Part shown: in pieces, positions 52,166 through 61,433 of the stretch
Layout: every line of letters starts with the position of its first letter
How positions within the stretch are numbered: the first letter of the stretch is position 1
Source: Agromyces cerinus
GTDB taxonomy: Bacteria > Actinomycetota > Actinomycetes > Actinomycetales > Microbacteriaceae
Direction of reading: 5' to 3'
NCBI RefSeq assembly: GCF_016907835.1
Contig: NZ_JAFBCT010000001.1
Span: forward strand, 2,666,001-2,730,000
Length of the DNA: 64,000 nt
Position numbers and translations under genes: made by a program
Notes under the pieces: model-generated
What the model was told of the DNA's origin: nothing
What the model saw: only the letters and a program-made list of their open reading frames with translations
The model's database searches: none

Positions 52166-54106
52166 TCAGGCCTCGAGCACCGGGCGCTCCTCCTGCTGAC
52201 GGTAGAGCGAGGCGTAGACCCCTTCGGCGCCCACGAGTTCGGCGTGCGTTCCCTGCTCGACGATGCGGCCGGCGACGACCACGAAGATCACGTCGGCGGA
52301 CACGACGGTCGAGAGCCGGTGGGCGATCGCGATGGTCGTGCGGCCACGGGCGGCGTCGTCGAGCGCCTCCTGCACGACCCGTTCGGAGATCGTGTCGAGC
52401 GCGCTCGTGGCCTCGTCGAGCACGAGCACGGCCGGGTCCTTCAGCAGCACCCGTGCGATCGCGATGCGCTGCTTCTCGCCCCCCGAAAGCCGGTAGCCGC
52501 GTTCGCCGACCACGGTGTCGTACCCCTCGGGGAACGAGGCGATCGTCTCGTGGATGTTCGCGGCCCGCGCCGCCGCCTCGAGTTCGGCGTCGCTCGCGTC
52601 GGGCCGCGCGTAGCGGAGGTTCTCTCCGATCGAGGCGTGGAAGAGATAGGTCTCCTGGCTGACGATGCCGATGTGCGAGACGAGCGACTCCTGGTCGAGC
52701 TCCCGCACGTCGACCCCCGCGAAGCGCACCGCCCCGCCCGAGGCCTCGTAGAGGCGCGGCACGAGGTACGACACCGTCGTCTTGCCGGCGCCCGACGGCC
52801 CGACGAACGCGGCGAACTGCCCCGGCTCGATCGTGAAGCTCACCGCGTCGAGCGTCGGCCGAGAGTCGTCGTCGGCGTCGGGGTAGCGGAACGAGACCTC
52901 GTCGAACTCGACCCGGCCGAGCGCCGGGCCGAGGGGCACCTCGCGGGCGTCGGGCCGGTCGACGATCGCCGGCTTCAGATCGAGGTACTCGAAGATGCGG
53001 GCGAAGAGGGCGCTCGAGGTCTGCAGGTCGAGGGCGACCCGCATGAGCCCCATGAGCGGGAACAGCAGGCGCGCCTGCACGGTCGTGAATGCGACGATCG
53101 TGCCCGCCGTGACATCCGCCGTGCCGCCGGCGATGAGCCAGCCGGCGACCAGGTAGACGATCGCGGGGATCGACGACATGAAGATGTTGACCATCGCGAA
53201 GAACCACTGGCCCGTCATCTGCTGCCTGACCTGCAGGTCGATCTGGTTCTTGTTCTCGTCGGCGTACCGCTCGATCTCGCTCTTCTGCCGGGTGAAGCTC
53301 TTCGAGAGCAGGATGCCGGAGACCGACAGCGTCTCCTGCGTGATCGCCGTCATCTCCGAGAGCGACTCCTGGGTCTTGCCGGCGATGCGCGCCCGTACCT
53401 GGCCGACCCGGCGCTGCGCGATGACCATGAACGGCATGAGCACGAGCGCGATGATCGTGAGCTGCCAGTTGAGGATGAGCATCGCGATGAACGCCGAGAT
53501 CACCGTCACCGTGTTGCCGAGCACGCTCGACACCGTGTTCGTCAGCACCCCGGCGACGCCGCCCACGTCGTTCTGCAGGCGCGACTGGATGACGCCCGTC
53601 TTGGTGCGCGTGAAGAAGCTCAGCTCCATGGCCTGCAGGTGCGTGAAGAGCCGAACGCGCAGCGTGCCCATGACGCTGTTGCCGATCGTCGCGGTGAGCC
53701 AGGTCTGCCAGACGCCGAGCAGGGCCGAGACGACGAACACGGCGATCATCGCGACCACGATCCACACGAGCACCGGCAGGTTCGGGCCGGAGACCTCGCC
53801 GCTCGCGTCGACCGGGAAGAGTCCGTCGTCGAACGCCCGCTGGGTCAGCAGCGGCGGGATGATCGCGAGCGCAGCGCCGACGAGCACGAGCACGACCGTG
53901 GTGATGAGGGCGGCCTTGTGGCCGGCGAAGAGCTCGGCGATGCGGCCGAGCAGGTTGGGGATCTTCGGCGCCTCGGCGTTCGCGGCCCGCTGCGCGTCCT
54001 CGTCGACGGCGAACCCCCGTCGGGGGCCGCCCCCACCGCCGGCGCCTCCGCCGCCGCGGGCTCCACCGCCGCCCCCACCGCGTGGCGCTCCCCCGTGCAT
54101 GCTCAT
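52166..54106 (-). CDS. ABC exporter (fused membrane and ATPase domains)
   Basis: The 646-aa half-transporter begins with an unusual 30-residue Gly/Arg-rich tail (GGGGGGARGGGGAGGGG), then six membrane helices and one ATPase: Walker A GPSGAGKTTV, Q-loop VSQETYLFHASI, signature LSGGEKQRIAIARVL, Walker B VLVLDEATSALD and H-loop AIAHRLSTV. It is of the MsbA/LmrA/YheI type and probably works as a homodimer exporting lipids or drugs. The substrate is not evident from neighbours. Confidence 0.94.
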   Translation of the reverse strand: MSMHGGAPRGGGGGGARGGGGAGGGGGPRRGFAVDEDAQRAANAEAPKIPNLLGRIAELFAGHKAALITTVVLVLVGAALAIIPPLLTQRAFDDGLFPVDASGEVSGPNLPVLVWIVVAMIAVFVVSALLGVWQTWLTATIGNSVMGTLRVRLFTHLQAMELSFFTRTKTGVIQSRLQNDVGGVAGVLTNTVSSVLGNTVTVISAFIAMLILNWQLTIIALVLMPFMVIAQRRVGQVRARIAGKTQESLSEMTAITQETLSVSGILLSKSFTRQKSEIERYADENKNQIDLQVRQQMTGQWFFAMVNIFMSSIPAIVYLVAGWLIAGGTADVTAGTIVAFTTVQARLLFPLMGLMRVALDLQTSSALFARIFEYLDLKPAIVDRPDAREVPLGPALGRVEFDEVSFRYPDADDDSRPTLDAVSFTIEPGQFAAFVGPSGAGKTTVSYLVPRLYEASGGAVRFAGVDVRELDQESLVSHIGIVSQETYLFHASIGENLRYARPDASDAELEAAARAANIHETIASFPEGYDTVVGERGYRLSGGEKQRIAIARVLLKDPAVLVLDEATSALDTISERVVQEALDDAARGRTTIAIAHRLSTVVSADVIFVVVAGRIVEQGTHAELVGAEGVYASLYRQQEERPVLEA

Positions 54107-54165
54107 GGCATCACCCTATGCCGGGTCCCCGATGCGTCACCCGCCGTTCGCCGGAGGCGCAGCGC

Positions 54166-54204
54166 AGCGGATGCCGCGGGCGACTCTCGCCCGCGGCATC
54201 CGCT
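54166..54204 (-). terminator. Strong hairpin terminator after the sugar ABC operon
   Basis: Perfect 18-bp arms 54166-54183 and 54187-54204 (core GCGGATGCCGCGGGCGA) with a 3-base loop, 16 bp after the permease stop at 54221 on the minus strand. Confidence 0.8.
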
Positions 54205-54220
54205 CATGTTCGCCGCTCGC

Positions 54221-55210
54221 CTACCCCTTCGTGGAGCCTGCGAGCAGTCCGCGCACGAAGTAGCGCTGCAGTCCGAAGAAGACGCCGAGCGGGATCACGA
54301 TGGAGATGAACGCCGCGGCGGTGAGGCGCTGCCAGTCCTGACCGCGCGAGCCGACCATCTCGGCCAATCGCTGGGTGAGCGGCGCGACGTCCTGCGTGCC
54401 GCCGGAGAAGATCAGGGCGACGAGCAGGTCGTTCCACACCCAGATGAACTGGAAGATCGCGAACGACGCGAGCGCCGGCGTCGCGAGCGGCAGCACGATG
54501 CGGAAGAAGATCTGGCCGTGCGTCGCACCGTCGACCCGCGCCGCCTCGATGACGTCGGACGGGATCTCCGAGATGAAGTTGTGCAGCAGGAAGATCGCGA
54601 GCGGAAGCCCGAACATCGAGTGCGCGAGCCACAGGGGCAGGTAGTTCTGCTCGGGGATGATCGGCACGATCTCGTGCAACCAGGCCTGCATCGGCCGCAG
54701 CCACGTCGAGAAGATCTGCAGCAGCGGCACGAGGGCCATCTGCAGCGGGATGATCTGCAGCGCGAACACGAAGATGAAGAGCCAGTTGACCCACTTGAAG
54801 CGGATCCACGCGAACGCGTACGCGGCCATCGACGCGAAGACGAGCGGGATCAGCGTGGCGAGCAGCGCGATCGCGATCGAGTTCACGATGTACGCGCCGA
54901 GCTGCGGTGACGACGACGAGGTCGAGAACAGCACATCACGGTAGTTGTCGAGCGTGAAGCCCGGGTTCTGGAAGATCGTCCACCAACCGGTGGTGCGGAT
55001 CAGCTCGGCGGGCCGGAATGACGAGACGAGCAGGCCGAAGGTCGGGATGGTCCAGACCACCGCGATGATCAGCGCGATGACCGTCGCGGTGCGCGAGGTC
55101 AGCCGCTTCTTCACCCGCGCGGTCCTCGTGCCGTACTCACTGCGCTCTGCTGCCTCGATCGAGCCGAGGTTGTCACCGACCGGGAGGTCGGCGGGGGCGA
55201 CGCTGCTCAT
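54221..55210 (-). CDS. Carbohydrate ABC transporter permease (MalG type)
   Basis: The 329-aa protein has six membrane helices after a polar N-terminus and the EAA loop of MalG-type permeases: DVIEAARVDGATHGQIFFRI followed by LPLATPALASF (E-A-A-x3-G-x9-I-x-L-P). It ends with AGSTKG, the usual C-terminal motif of this class. Its start overlaps the stop of the upstream permease (ATGA). Confidence 0.94.
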   Translation of the reverse strand: MSSVAPADLPVGDNLGSIEAAERSEYGTRTARVKKRLTSRTATVIALIIAVVWTIPTFGLLVSSFRPAELIRTTGWWTIFQNPGFTLDNYRDVLFSTSSSSPQLGAYIVNSIAIALLATLIPLVFASMAAYAFAWIRFKWVNWLFIFVFALQIIPLQMALVPLLQIFSTWLRPMQAWLHEIVPIIPEQNYLPLWLAHSMFGLPLAIFLLHNFISEIPSDVIEAARVDGATHGQIFFRIVLPLATPALASFAIFQFIWVWNDLLVALIFSGGTQDVAPLTQRLAEMVGSRGQDWQRLTAAAFISIVIPLGVFFGLQRYFVRGLLAGSTKG

Positions 55211-56172
55211 CGGATCTCCCTCTGCTTGCGGAGCACATTGACGTTGTAGATGACGATCGGCAGTACGAGCACGAAGAGGATCAGGGCGAGGGCCGAACCG
55301 CGCCCCACCTCACTCGCTCGGAAGGCCTGGGTATACATCTCGTTGGCGATGACGCTCGTGTTGAAGTTTCCGGCGGTCATCGTGCGGACGATGTCGAAGA
55401 CCTTCAGCGTCGCGATCGAGATCGTCGTGAGCACCACGACGAGGGCACCGCGGATGCCGGGCACCGTCACGTTCATGAAGCGCTGCCAACCGTTCGTGCC
55501 GTCGAGCTGGGCCGCCTCGATCTGCTCGGTCGGCACCCCCTTGATGGCCGCGCTCAGGAGCACCATGGCGAAGCCGGTCTGGATCCAGATCATGACGACG
55601 ATCAGCAGGAACGTGTTGATCGGGTCGGTCTGCAACCACTGCACCGGTTCGCCGCCGGCGGCGACGACCAATGCGTTCAGCAGGCCGATCTGCTCGCCGA
55701 CCCCGTTGTAGTCGTAGACGAAGCCCCAGATGACGCCCGCGCCGACGAACGAGATCGCGATCGGCATGAAGAGGATCACCTTGTAGTACTTCTCACCCCG
55801 CGAACGGTCGATGAAGACGGCGTAGGCGAGGCCGATCGCCGTCGCGAGCGTCGGAACGAGCAGTACCCAGATGATCGTGTTGATCAGCGTGCGGATGGCC
55901 GCGGGTTGCGTGAAGGTCCAGACGAAGTTGTCGAGCGTCCAGTCACCGCTCGAGTCCTGGAACGCGAGCAGGCTCGTGCGGATCGCGGGATAGACGAGTC
56001 CGACGGCGATGAAGAGCATCGCCGGCAGCAGGAACAGGGCGAGCTGCCAGTAGTCGCGACCCTTCTTGGGAGCCTTGTCGATGAAGAAGATGAGGAGGCC
56101 GACCACCGCGGCGAACACCGCGAGCCCCATCACCACCTGGAGCAGCTTGCCGAGCAGATCGGCGGTGGTCAT
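55207..56172 (-). CDS. Carbohydrate ABC transporter permease (MalF type)
   Basis: The 321-aa protein has about seven to eight membrane helices and the MalF-type EAA loop EQIEAAQLDGTNGWQRFMNV followed by TVPGIRGALV. It pairs with the MalG-type permease (4-bp overlap) and the binding protein 115 bp upstream. No ATPase gene is adjacent, so it probably uses a shared MsiK/UgpC-like ATPase encoded elsewhere, as is common in Actinobacteria. Confidence 0.93.
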   Translation of the reverse strand: MTTADLLGKLLQVVMGLAVFAAVVGLLIFFIDKAPKKGRDYWQLALFLLPAMLFIAVGLVYPAIRTSLLAFQDSSGDWTLDNFVWTFTQPAAIRTLINTIIWVLLVPTLATAIGLAYAVFIDRSRGEKYYKVILFMPIAISFVGAGVIWGFVYDYNGVGEQIGLLNALVVAAGGEPVQWLQTDPINTFLLIVVMIWIQTGFAMVLLSAAIKGVPTEQIEAAQLDGTNGWQRFMNVTVPGIRGALVVVLTTISIATLKVFDIVRTMTAGNFNTSVIANEMYTQAFRASEVGRGSALALILFVLVLPIVIYNVNVLRKQREIR

Positions 56173-56287
56173 CGTGCCTCCCAGTGTTCGTCATTGAATC
56201 GGGGTCGTCGTCGGCGGCGGGTGACGGAGGGCGGGGACTTCGCATCCCCGCCCTCCGATCATGCCCCTCGGGCGTGAGTCGCGCCAG

Positions 56288-57646
56288 CTAGCCCTTCGGC
56301 CAGCTCGACTCGATGGTGTCGAGCACCTGCGCGGTGTCTTCACCCGTGACCCAGGCGACGATGCCCTTCCAGAAGGAATCGGCGCCCACGGCGCCCGGCA
56401 TCAGGTCGGATCCGTCGAAGCGGAACGTGGTCTCGGGGTCCTGCAGGATCTCGATCGACTGCGTGAGCAGCTCACTCGAGGCGACCTGCGGGTCGAGGCC
56501 CTTGTTCGCGCTGATGACGCCGCCGAGGCTCACCCGGTTGTTCGCCCAGGTGTCGCTCGAGAGGTAGGTGCGGAACGCCTCGACCTCTTCTGCGTCGCGG
56601 AACGCGACCGGGAACTCGCCGCCGCCGGTCACCGACAGCGGGTCGTCGGCGTTGACGGGCGGGAGCAGGAAGGCGAACACGCTGCCGTCGGACGCGACGG
56701 TGTTCTCGTCGCCGCCCTCGGGGTTCCAGAAGGTCTCGTAGAACGAGGCCTGGTGGTGCAGCGAGCACGTTCCGTCGAGGATCGGCAGACCGGCCGTCTG
56801 GAACGCCTCGGTGACCTGCGTCGACACGTCTCCGATGCCGCCGTTGACCATGTCGTCGTTCTTCAGGTATGCACCGACGGCGTCGAAGGCCTCGGCCACC
56901 TGCGGGTCGTTGAACGGGATCCCGTGCGTGACCCACTGGTCGTACACGTCGGCGCCGTGCAGGCGCAGCATGTAGTCCTCGACCCAGTCGGTGCCCGGCC
57001 ATCCGGTGGCGTCGCCCGATTCGAGGCCGACGCACCAGGGCTTGTGGTCGCCGTCTGCCGCGATCTGCTCGGAGAGGGCGGTCAGCTCGTCGAGGGTCTT
57101 GGGGATCTCGTACCCCTTCTCTTCGAACTCGGCCGGCGAGTACCAGACGTAGCCCTTGATGCTCGCCATGAGCGGGGCGGCGTAGAAGGTGTCCTCGTAG
57201 GTACCGTACTGCTTCCAGTCCGCGGACCACCACTCGTCGACATTGGCCTCGACGTCGGCGGATGCGGGGATCAGCCAGCCACCGGCTGCGAGTCGACCGA
57301 GGAGACCGGGCTGCGGCACGATGCCGACGTCGGGAGCGTTGCCGCCCTCGGCGAGCACGGCGATCTGCGCCTCGAATTCGCTCGAACCCTGGTAGTCGAC
57401 CTCGATGCCCGTGCAGGTCTCGAAGTCGGCCCACGACTCGCTGAGGCGGTCGGCCTCGAGGTCGAGGATGGTGCCGGCGACCGAGACCGACTTGCCTTCG
57501 AAGGTGCCGTACTGCTCGTAATCGGCGCAGTCGACGTCGGCGGCGTCCTCCGGCGCGACGTCTCCAGTGCAGCCCGTGAGGGCGAGTCCAACCGCCGCGG
57601 CCGCCACCACGGGGGCCATCCAACGGCGATGCCGTCTGATTCTCAT
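56288..57646 (-). CDS. Sugar ABC transporter substrate-binding lipoprotein
   Basis: The 452-aa protein is an extracellular solute-binding protein family 1 member. It has a lipoprotein signal (VVAAAAVGLALTGC), then ILDLEADRLSESWADFETCTG, FEAQIAVLAEGGNAPDVGIVP and KTLDELTALSEQIAADG, typical of oligosaccharide receptors. GAGGAG precedes ATG 57646; the longer open frame crosses the operator and is rejected. First gene of the importer operon, divergent from the LacI regulator at 57915. Confidence 0.93.
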   Translation of the reverse strand: MRIRRHRRWMAPVVAAAAVGLALTGCTGDVAPEDAADVDCADYEQYGTFEGKSVSVAGTILDLEADRLSESWADFETCTGIEVDYQGSSEFEAQIAVLAEGGNAPDVGIVPQPGLLGRLAAGGWLIPASADVEANVDEWWSADWKQYGTYEDTFYAAPLMASIKGYVWYSPAEFEEKGYEIPKTLDELTALSEQIAADGDHKPWCVGLESGDATGWPGTDWVEDYMLRLHGADVYDQWVTHGIPFNDPQVAEAFDAVGAYLKNDDMVNGGIGDVSTQVTEAFQTAGLPILDGTCSLHHQASFYETFWNPEGGDENTVASDGSVFAFLLPPVNADDPLSVTGGGEFPVAFRDAEEVEAFRTYLSSDTWANNRVSLGGVISANKGLDPQVASSELLTQSIEILQDPETTFRFDGSDLMPGAVGADSFWKGIVAWVTGEDTAQVLDTIESSWPKG

Positions 57647-57686
57647 GTCATCTCCTCGTCGAGTGAATGTGGTGCAGGCGAAGCCG

Positions 57687-57698
57687 GGAACCGGTTCC
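57687..57698. promoter_or_regulatory. LacI operator upstream of the sugar-binding protein gene
   Basis: GGAACCGGTTCC is a perfect 12-bp palindrome with central CG, 40 bp upstream of the binding protein start codon. It matches the site upstream of the divergent lacI gene at 11 of 12 positions. Confidence 0.75.
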
Positions 57699-57842
57699 AG
57701 CCTCAACGCTAGAACACCCGCCACCCTCCTCACAAGGGATGGGAGGTCACGGTTCGGCCACTCCCCCGTTCCACCGCACGAACTGGCGGAGAGCGCTCCC
57801 ACCAGCGAGGTGCCGTGGCGCACCCGTCGAGTACGCCACGCA

Positions 57843-57854
57843 GGAAACGGTTCC
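57843..57854. promoter_or_regulatory. LacI operator upstream of its own gene
   Basis: GGAAACGGTTCC, 11 of 12 identical to 57687-57698. It covers the -35 region of a promoter whose -10 is TACACT (57875-57880), suggesting autorepression. Confidence 0.7.
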
Positions 57855-57914
57855 ACATTCGCCGACAGCGGCAGTACACTCTGGCTCGAGGCAGCCCGAC
57901 GAGGGGAGGCGCGC

Positions 57915-58937
57915 ATGGCCGCGATCGGCGATGTCGCACGCCTCGCCGGGGTCTCGAAGGCGACGGCCTCCCGGGCGCTCTCCGGCAAGGGCTACGTCGC
58001 CGAGGAGACCCGCCGCCGCGTCGAGTCCGCTGCCGCCGAGATCGGATACATCGCCTCCCCCGACGCTGCGAGCCTCGTCACCGGGCGCACCAAGAACGTC
58101 GGGGTGGTGATTCCATTCGTCAACCGCTGGTTCTTCGGCGAGGTGCTCGAGGGCATCGAGCGTTCGCTCCTCGCCGCCGGCTACGACCTGACGCTCTACA
58201 ACCTCTCCGACAGCGGCCCCGATCGGGCGCGCGTGTTCGAGTTCTTCCTCGCTCGCAAGCGCGTCGACGCGGTCATCGCGGTGGGCGTCGACCTCGCCGA
58301 GCACGAGGTCGCTGCGCTCGACCGCCGAGAGAAGCCGCTCGTGTGCCTCGGCGGAACCGGCGGCAACGCGGCACGGCTCTCGATCGACGACCGGGCCGTC
58401 GGCCAGCTCGCGACCGAGCACCTGCTGCACCTCGGTCACACCCGCATCGCGCACCTCGCGGGCATCGGGGCGATCGGGCGGCCCGACACCGTGCAGGGCA
58501 CGCGCCGACAGGGATTCCTCGATGCGATGGACGCGGCCGGCCACGCCCCATCGCCTGCCGACGTCGTCGAGACCGAGATGACCATGCCGGGCGGCTACCG
58601 CGCCGCCCTGCAGCTGCTCGGGCACCCCGGCCCGCGGCCGACCGCGGTGTTCGCGGCATCCGACGAAGTCGCCTTCGGCGCCCTTCGCGCCGCCGAGCGC
58701 CTCGGCATCGCCGTGCCCAGGGAGCTCTCGGTCGTCGGCGTCGACGGGCACGAGTACGCCGAGCTGTTCGACCTCACGACCGTCGAGCAGTACCCGGGCG
58801 AGCAGGGGCGCTCCGCCGTGGGCGTCGTGCTGCGGCTCCTCGGCGAGGGCGCCGTCGCCGACCCGCTGCCCGATTCCGGCGCGCCGATGCCGACCCGCCT
58901 CGTCGTGCGCGCGAGCTCGACGGCCGCCCCGCGCTGA
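57915..58937 (+). CDS. LacI-family transcriptional repressor of the adjacent sugar importer
   Basis: The 340-aa protein has the LacI HTH (IGDVARLAGVSKATASRALS) at its very N-terminus, hinge ASLVTGRTKNVGVVIPFV, and an effector domain ending LSVVGVDGHEYAELFDLTTV. GAGGGGAGG precedes ATG 57915. Divergence from the importer operon plus two near-identical palindromes between them make it the likely local regulator. Confidence 0.94.
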   Translation: MAAIGDVARLAGVSKATASRALSGKGYVAEETRRRVESAAAEIGYIASPDAASLVTGRTKNVGVVIPFVNRWFFGEVLEGIERSLLAAGYDLTLYNLSDSGPDRARVFEFFLARKRVDAVIAVGVDLAEHEVAALDRREKPLVCLGGTGGNAARLSIDDRAVGQLATEHLLHLGHTRIAHLAGIGAIGRPDTVQGTRRQGFLDAMDAAGHAPSPADVVETEMTMPGGYRAALQLLGHPGPRPTAVFAASDEVAFGALRAAERLGIAVPRELSVVGVDGHEYAELFDLTTVEQYPGEQGRSAVGVVLRLLGEGAVADPLPDSGAPMPTRLVVRASSTAAPR

Positions 58938-58956
58938 GCGCGACGGAGCCCGCCGG

Positions 58957-60234
58957 TCAGGCGGCGTCGCCGAGGCCGATCGCCTCCGCCTCGCCCTCCG
59001 CGGTCTCGGCGACGCCGTCGGCGGCCGCGAGCTTCGAGCGACCGAGCACGACGATCGCCGCGGCGATGAGCACCGCGATCGCCCCGGCGATGAACGGACT
59101 CGACGGCGACACCGTCGCGGCCAGCACCGCCGCGGCGGGCGGGGCGATGGCGCCCCCGAGGAAGCGCACGCCGGAGTAGGCGCTCGACGCGACGGAGCGG
59201 GGCAGGTCGGTCGCGTCCATCACGCACTCGGTGAGCACCGTGTTCAGGATGCCGAGCAGGAGTCCGCCGACGACGACCCCGACGATGACGGCGACCGCCG
59301 AGTCGATGAGGGCGGCGAGCGCGAGCAGATCGAGGGCGAGCAGCGGCAGCACGAACCAGAGCACCCGGGTGCGGCGCATGCGGGCGGTCAGCAGCGGCGC
59401 GACCCACACCGAGGTGATGGCGACCGCGACCCCCCATCCGAAGAACACGAGGCCGAGCGCGATGGCGCTGTGGATGCCGAGCGGCACGAGTGCGAACGGC
59501 GTGTACGCGAGCAGCACGAAGAAGCCCATGTTGTAGAACAGCGCGGCCGCGGCGAGGATGCCGAGTGCGGGCCGCGCGAGCGCCCGGAACGGGGCCGAGA
59601 GCTTCGTCGGCACGGACCGCTCGACGCCGTCGGTGCGCAACAGCGTGACGATCGCCACGAATCCGATCGCCATGAGCGCCGCGGTGCCGAAGAACGGGCC
59701 GCGCCAGCTCCACGAACCGAGCAGCCCGCCGACGAGCGGGCCGATCGCGAGGCCCAGGCCGAGGGCCGCCTCGTACAGGATGATCGCCGAGCTGCTGCCG
59801 CCGGCCGCCGCACCGACGATCGTCGCGAGCGCCGTCGAGATGAAGAGCGCGTTGCCGAGGCCCCAGCCGGCGCGGAAGCCGATGATCGACTCGACATCGC
59901 CCGAGAGTCCGGCGAGCGTGGCGAACACGACGATCACGCCCAAGCCGATGAGCAGGGTGCGCTTGGCGCCGATGCGGCTCGAGATCCAGCTCGTGAAGAA
60001 CATCGCGATGCCGGTGATCACGAGGTAGCTCGTGAAGAGCAGCTCGGTCTCGGTCGGCGTCGCCTGGAGATCGGCGGCGATCGCGGGAAGGATCGGGTCG
60101 ACGAGGCCGATGCCCATGAACGCGACGACGCACGAGAACGCGACCGCCCAGACGGCCTTGGGCTGCTTCAGAATCGAGGCGCCGGATGCCGCGTGGCCGG
60201 CCTGCACCGGAACGGCCCGGGTGTCGACGCTCAC
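58957..60234 (-). CDS. MFS multidrug-efflux-type transporter
   Basis: The 425-aa protein has about 12 membrane helices. Helix 1 is VWAVAFSCVVAFMGIGLVDP ILP, followed by LLFTSYLVITGIAMFF and motif A-like SSRIGAKRTLLIG. The GTG at 60234 overlaps the MarR stop (GTGA), so the two are translationally coupled; the open frame beyond it is antisense-like. MarR control suggests export of an aromatic or toxic compound. Confidence 0.92.
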   Translation of the reverse strand: MSVDTRAVPVQAGHAASGASILKQPKAVWAVAFSCVVAFMGIGLVDPILPAIAADLQATPTETELLFTSYLVITGIAMFFTSWISSRIGAKRTLLIGLGVIVVFATLAGLSGDVESIIGFRAGWGLGNALFISTALATIVGAAAGGSSSAIILYEAALGLGLAIGPLVGGLLGSWSWRGPFFGTAALMAIGFVAIVTLLRTDGVERSVPTKLSAPFRALARPALGILAAAALFYNMGFFVLLAYTPFALVPLGIHSAIALGLVFFGWGVAVAITSVWVAPLLTARMRRTRVLWFVLPLLALDLLALAALIDSAVAVIVGVVVGGLLLGILNTVLTECVMDATDLPRSVASSAYSGVRFLGGAIAPPAAAVLAATVSPSSPFIAGAIAVLIAAAIVVLGRSKLAAADGVAETAEGEAEAIGLGDAA

Positions 60235-60704
60235 GCGACGTCTCCGGTGCTCGCCGCGGCCTCGACCAGCGCAGCGCGAGACCGCTCGAGCCGTGTGCGC
60301 ACGATCTCGACGGCCGAGGCGAGGGTCTCGAGCTCGTCGTCGCCGAGGTCGGCGAACGTCGGGGCGAGGGAATGGGCCAGCTCGCTCCGCCAGGCGTCGA
60401 GCGCGGCGAGTCCCTGCGGGTCGGCCGAGATGAGCATCGCCCTGGCGTCGCCGCTGTCGACGATACGGCGGATCCATCCCCGTTCGTCGAGCGCGTGCAC
60501 GAGCTTCGTCATGGTCGGCTGGGTGACGCGGCTGACCTTCGCGAGTTCGCCGAGGCGCATGGGCCCGAGGTCGCGCAGCACGCTCAGGGTGCGCCAGACG
60601 GCGGGCGATTCGGTGTTTCCCGTCACGGTCGCGGCGAGCCGGGTGAGGCGGTGGTTCACGGAGACGAGGTCTCCGATCACCGTGGGGAGGTCGAGCTGGG
60701 TCAT
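60231..60704 (-). CDS. MarR-family transcriptional regulator
   Basis: The 157-aa protein has a MarR winged helix: VWRTLSVLRDLGPMRLGELA, KVSRVTQPTMTKLVHALDE (recognition helix) and the wing GWIRRIVDSGDARAMLISA (D-x-R). ATG 60704 lies six bases after TATAGT on the minus strand (60711-60716), a leaderless layout, and the operator palindrome lies immediately upstream; the ATG at 60734 would put the operator in the gene. Confidence 0.92.
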   Translation of the reverse strand: MTQLDLPTVIGDLVSVNHRLTRLAATVTGNTESPAVWRTLSVLRDLGPMRLGELAKVSRVTQPTMTKLVHALDERGWIRRIVDSGDARAMLISADPQGLAALDAWRSELAHSLAPTFADLGDDELETLASAVEIVRTRLERSRAALVEAAASTGDVA

Positions 60705-60712
60705 GCCACCAC

Positions 60713-60735
60713 TATACATAGCTTGGCTATGCATA
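60713..60735. promoter_or_regulatory. MarR operator palindrome
   Basis: TATACATAGC (60713-60722), 3-base centre, GCTATGCATA (60726-60735): 9 of 10 positions pair. It overlaps the -10/-35 spacer of the marR-MFS promoter, the usual site of MarR autorepression. Confidence 0.75.
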
Positions 60736-60873
60736 TCCCGGACGGACCCTCGCCCCGGCGCGCCGCCGAGGCGACCGACGTCATCGCCGCCATGATGTCA
60801 TCGCGCCAGCACGGCACGCCGCCGCGCTTCACCCTGCGCACCGACACGGCATCGCACGACCGAAGGAGTCACC

Positions 60874-61317
60874 ATGACCGACAGCACCGCAGCCGTTCCG
60901 CTCTCCGCCCCGCTGTATGGAGCGTCGTTCGGACAGGCGATCAGCAGGTTCTTCAAGAAGTACGCCACGTTCTCGGGCCGCGCGAGCCGCAGCGAGTTCT
61001 GGTGGTGGTTCCTCTTCAACCTCATCATCGGCGGCGTGCTCTACGGCATCGCCGCCGCTGGCGGGGCGGCCGGCTCGTCGTACGAGAACGGCATGATGGT
61101 GCCGGGGCCCGGTTTCGCCGTCGCCGTGATCCCCTACAGCATCTGGCTGCTCGCGACGATCATCCCCTGGCTCGCCCTCTCGTGGCGCCGCCTGCACGAC
61201 ACGAACCGCTCGGGCGGCTGGTACTTCATCGGCCTCGTCCCCCTCGTCGGCGGCATCATCCTGCTGGTGTTCTTCCTCTTGGACTCGGACCCGGCAGGTG
61301 CACGCTTCGACCGCTGA
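60874..61317 (+). CDS. DUF805 inner-membrane protein
   Basis: The 147-aa protein matches DUF805 (YhaH-like): AISRFFKKYATFSGRASRSE FWWWFLF at the N-terminus (F-x-G-R-A-S-R-x-E-(F/Y)-W), three to four membrane helices, and WRRLHDTNRSGGWYFIGLVP (R-R-L-H-D-x-x-x-S-G-W). AAGGAG is the ribosome-binding site. Function unknown. Confidence 0.92.
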   Translation: MTDSTAAVPLSAPLYGASFGQAISRFFKKYATFSGRASRSEFWWWFLFNLIIGGVLYGIAAAGGAAGSSYENGMMVPGPGFAVAVIPYSIWLLATIIPWLALSWRRLHDTNRSGGWYFIGLVPLVGGIILLVFFLLDSDPAGARFDR

Positions 61318-61340
61318 TCGCGGCCCGCACCGCCAACGAC

Positions 61341-61376
61341 GGATGCCCCGTGGCTCATGTGAGCCACGGGGCATCC
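61341..61376 (+). terminator. Rho-independent terminator after DUF805 gene
   Basis: GGATGCCCCGTGGCTCA and its perfect complement (17-bp arms, 2-base loop), followed by GTTTCGTT on the plus strand. Confidence 0.88.
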
Positions 61377-61385
61377 GTTTCGTTC

Positions 61386-61403
61386 AGGTGACGCGAGTCA
61401 CCT
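61386..61403 (-). terminator. Hairpin after rplL
   Basis: AGGTGAC and GTCACCT (7-bp arms, 4-base loop) lie 31 bp beyond the rplL stop on the minus strand and are followed by the larger hairpin at 61341-61376. Confidence 0.55.
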
Positions 61404-61433
61404 CAAGCTGCGACCTTCTCGCGAAGGCGGCGA

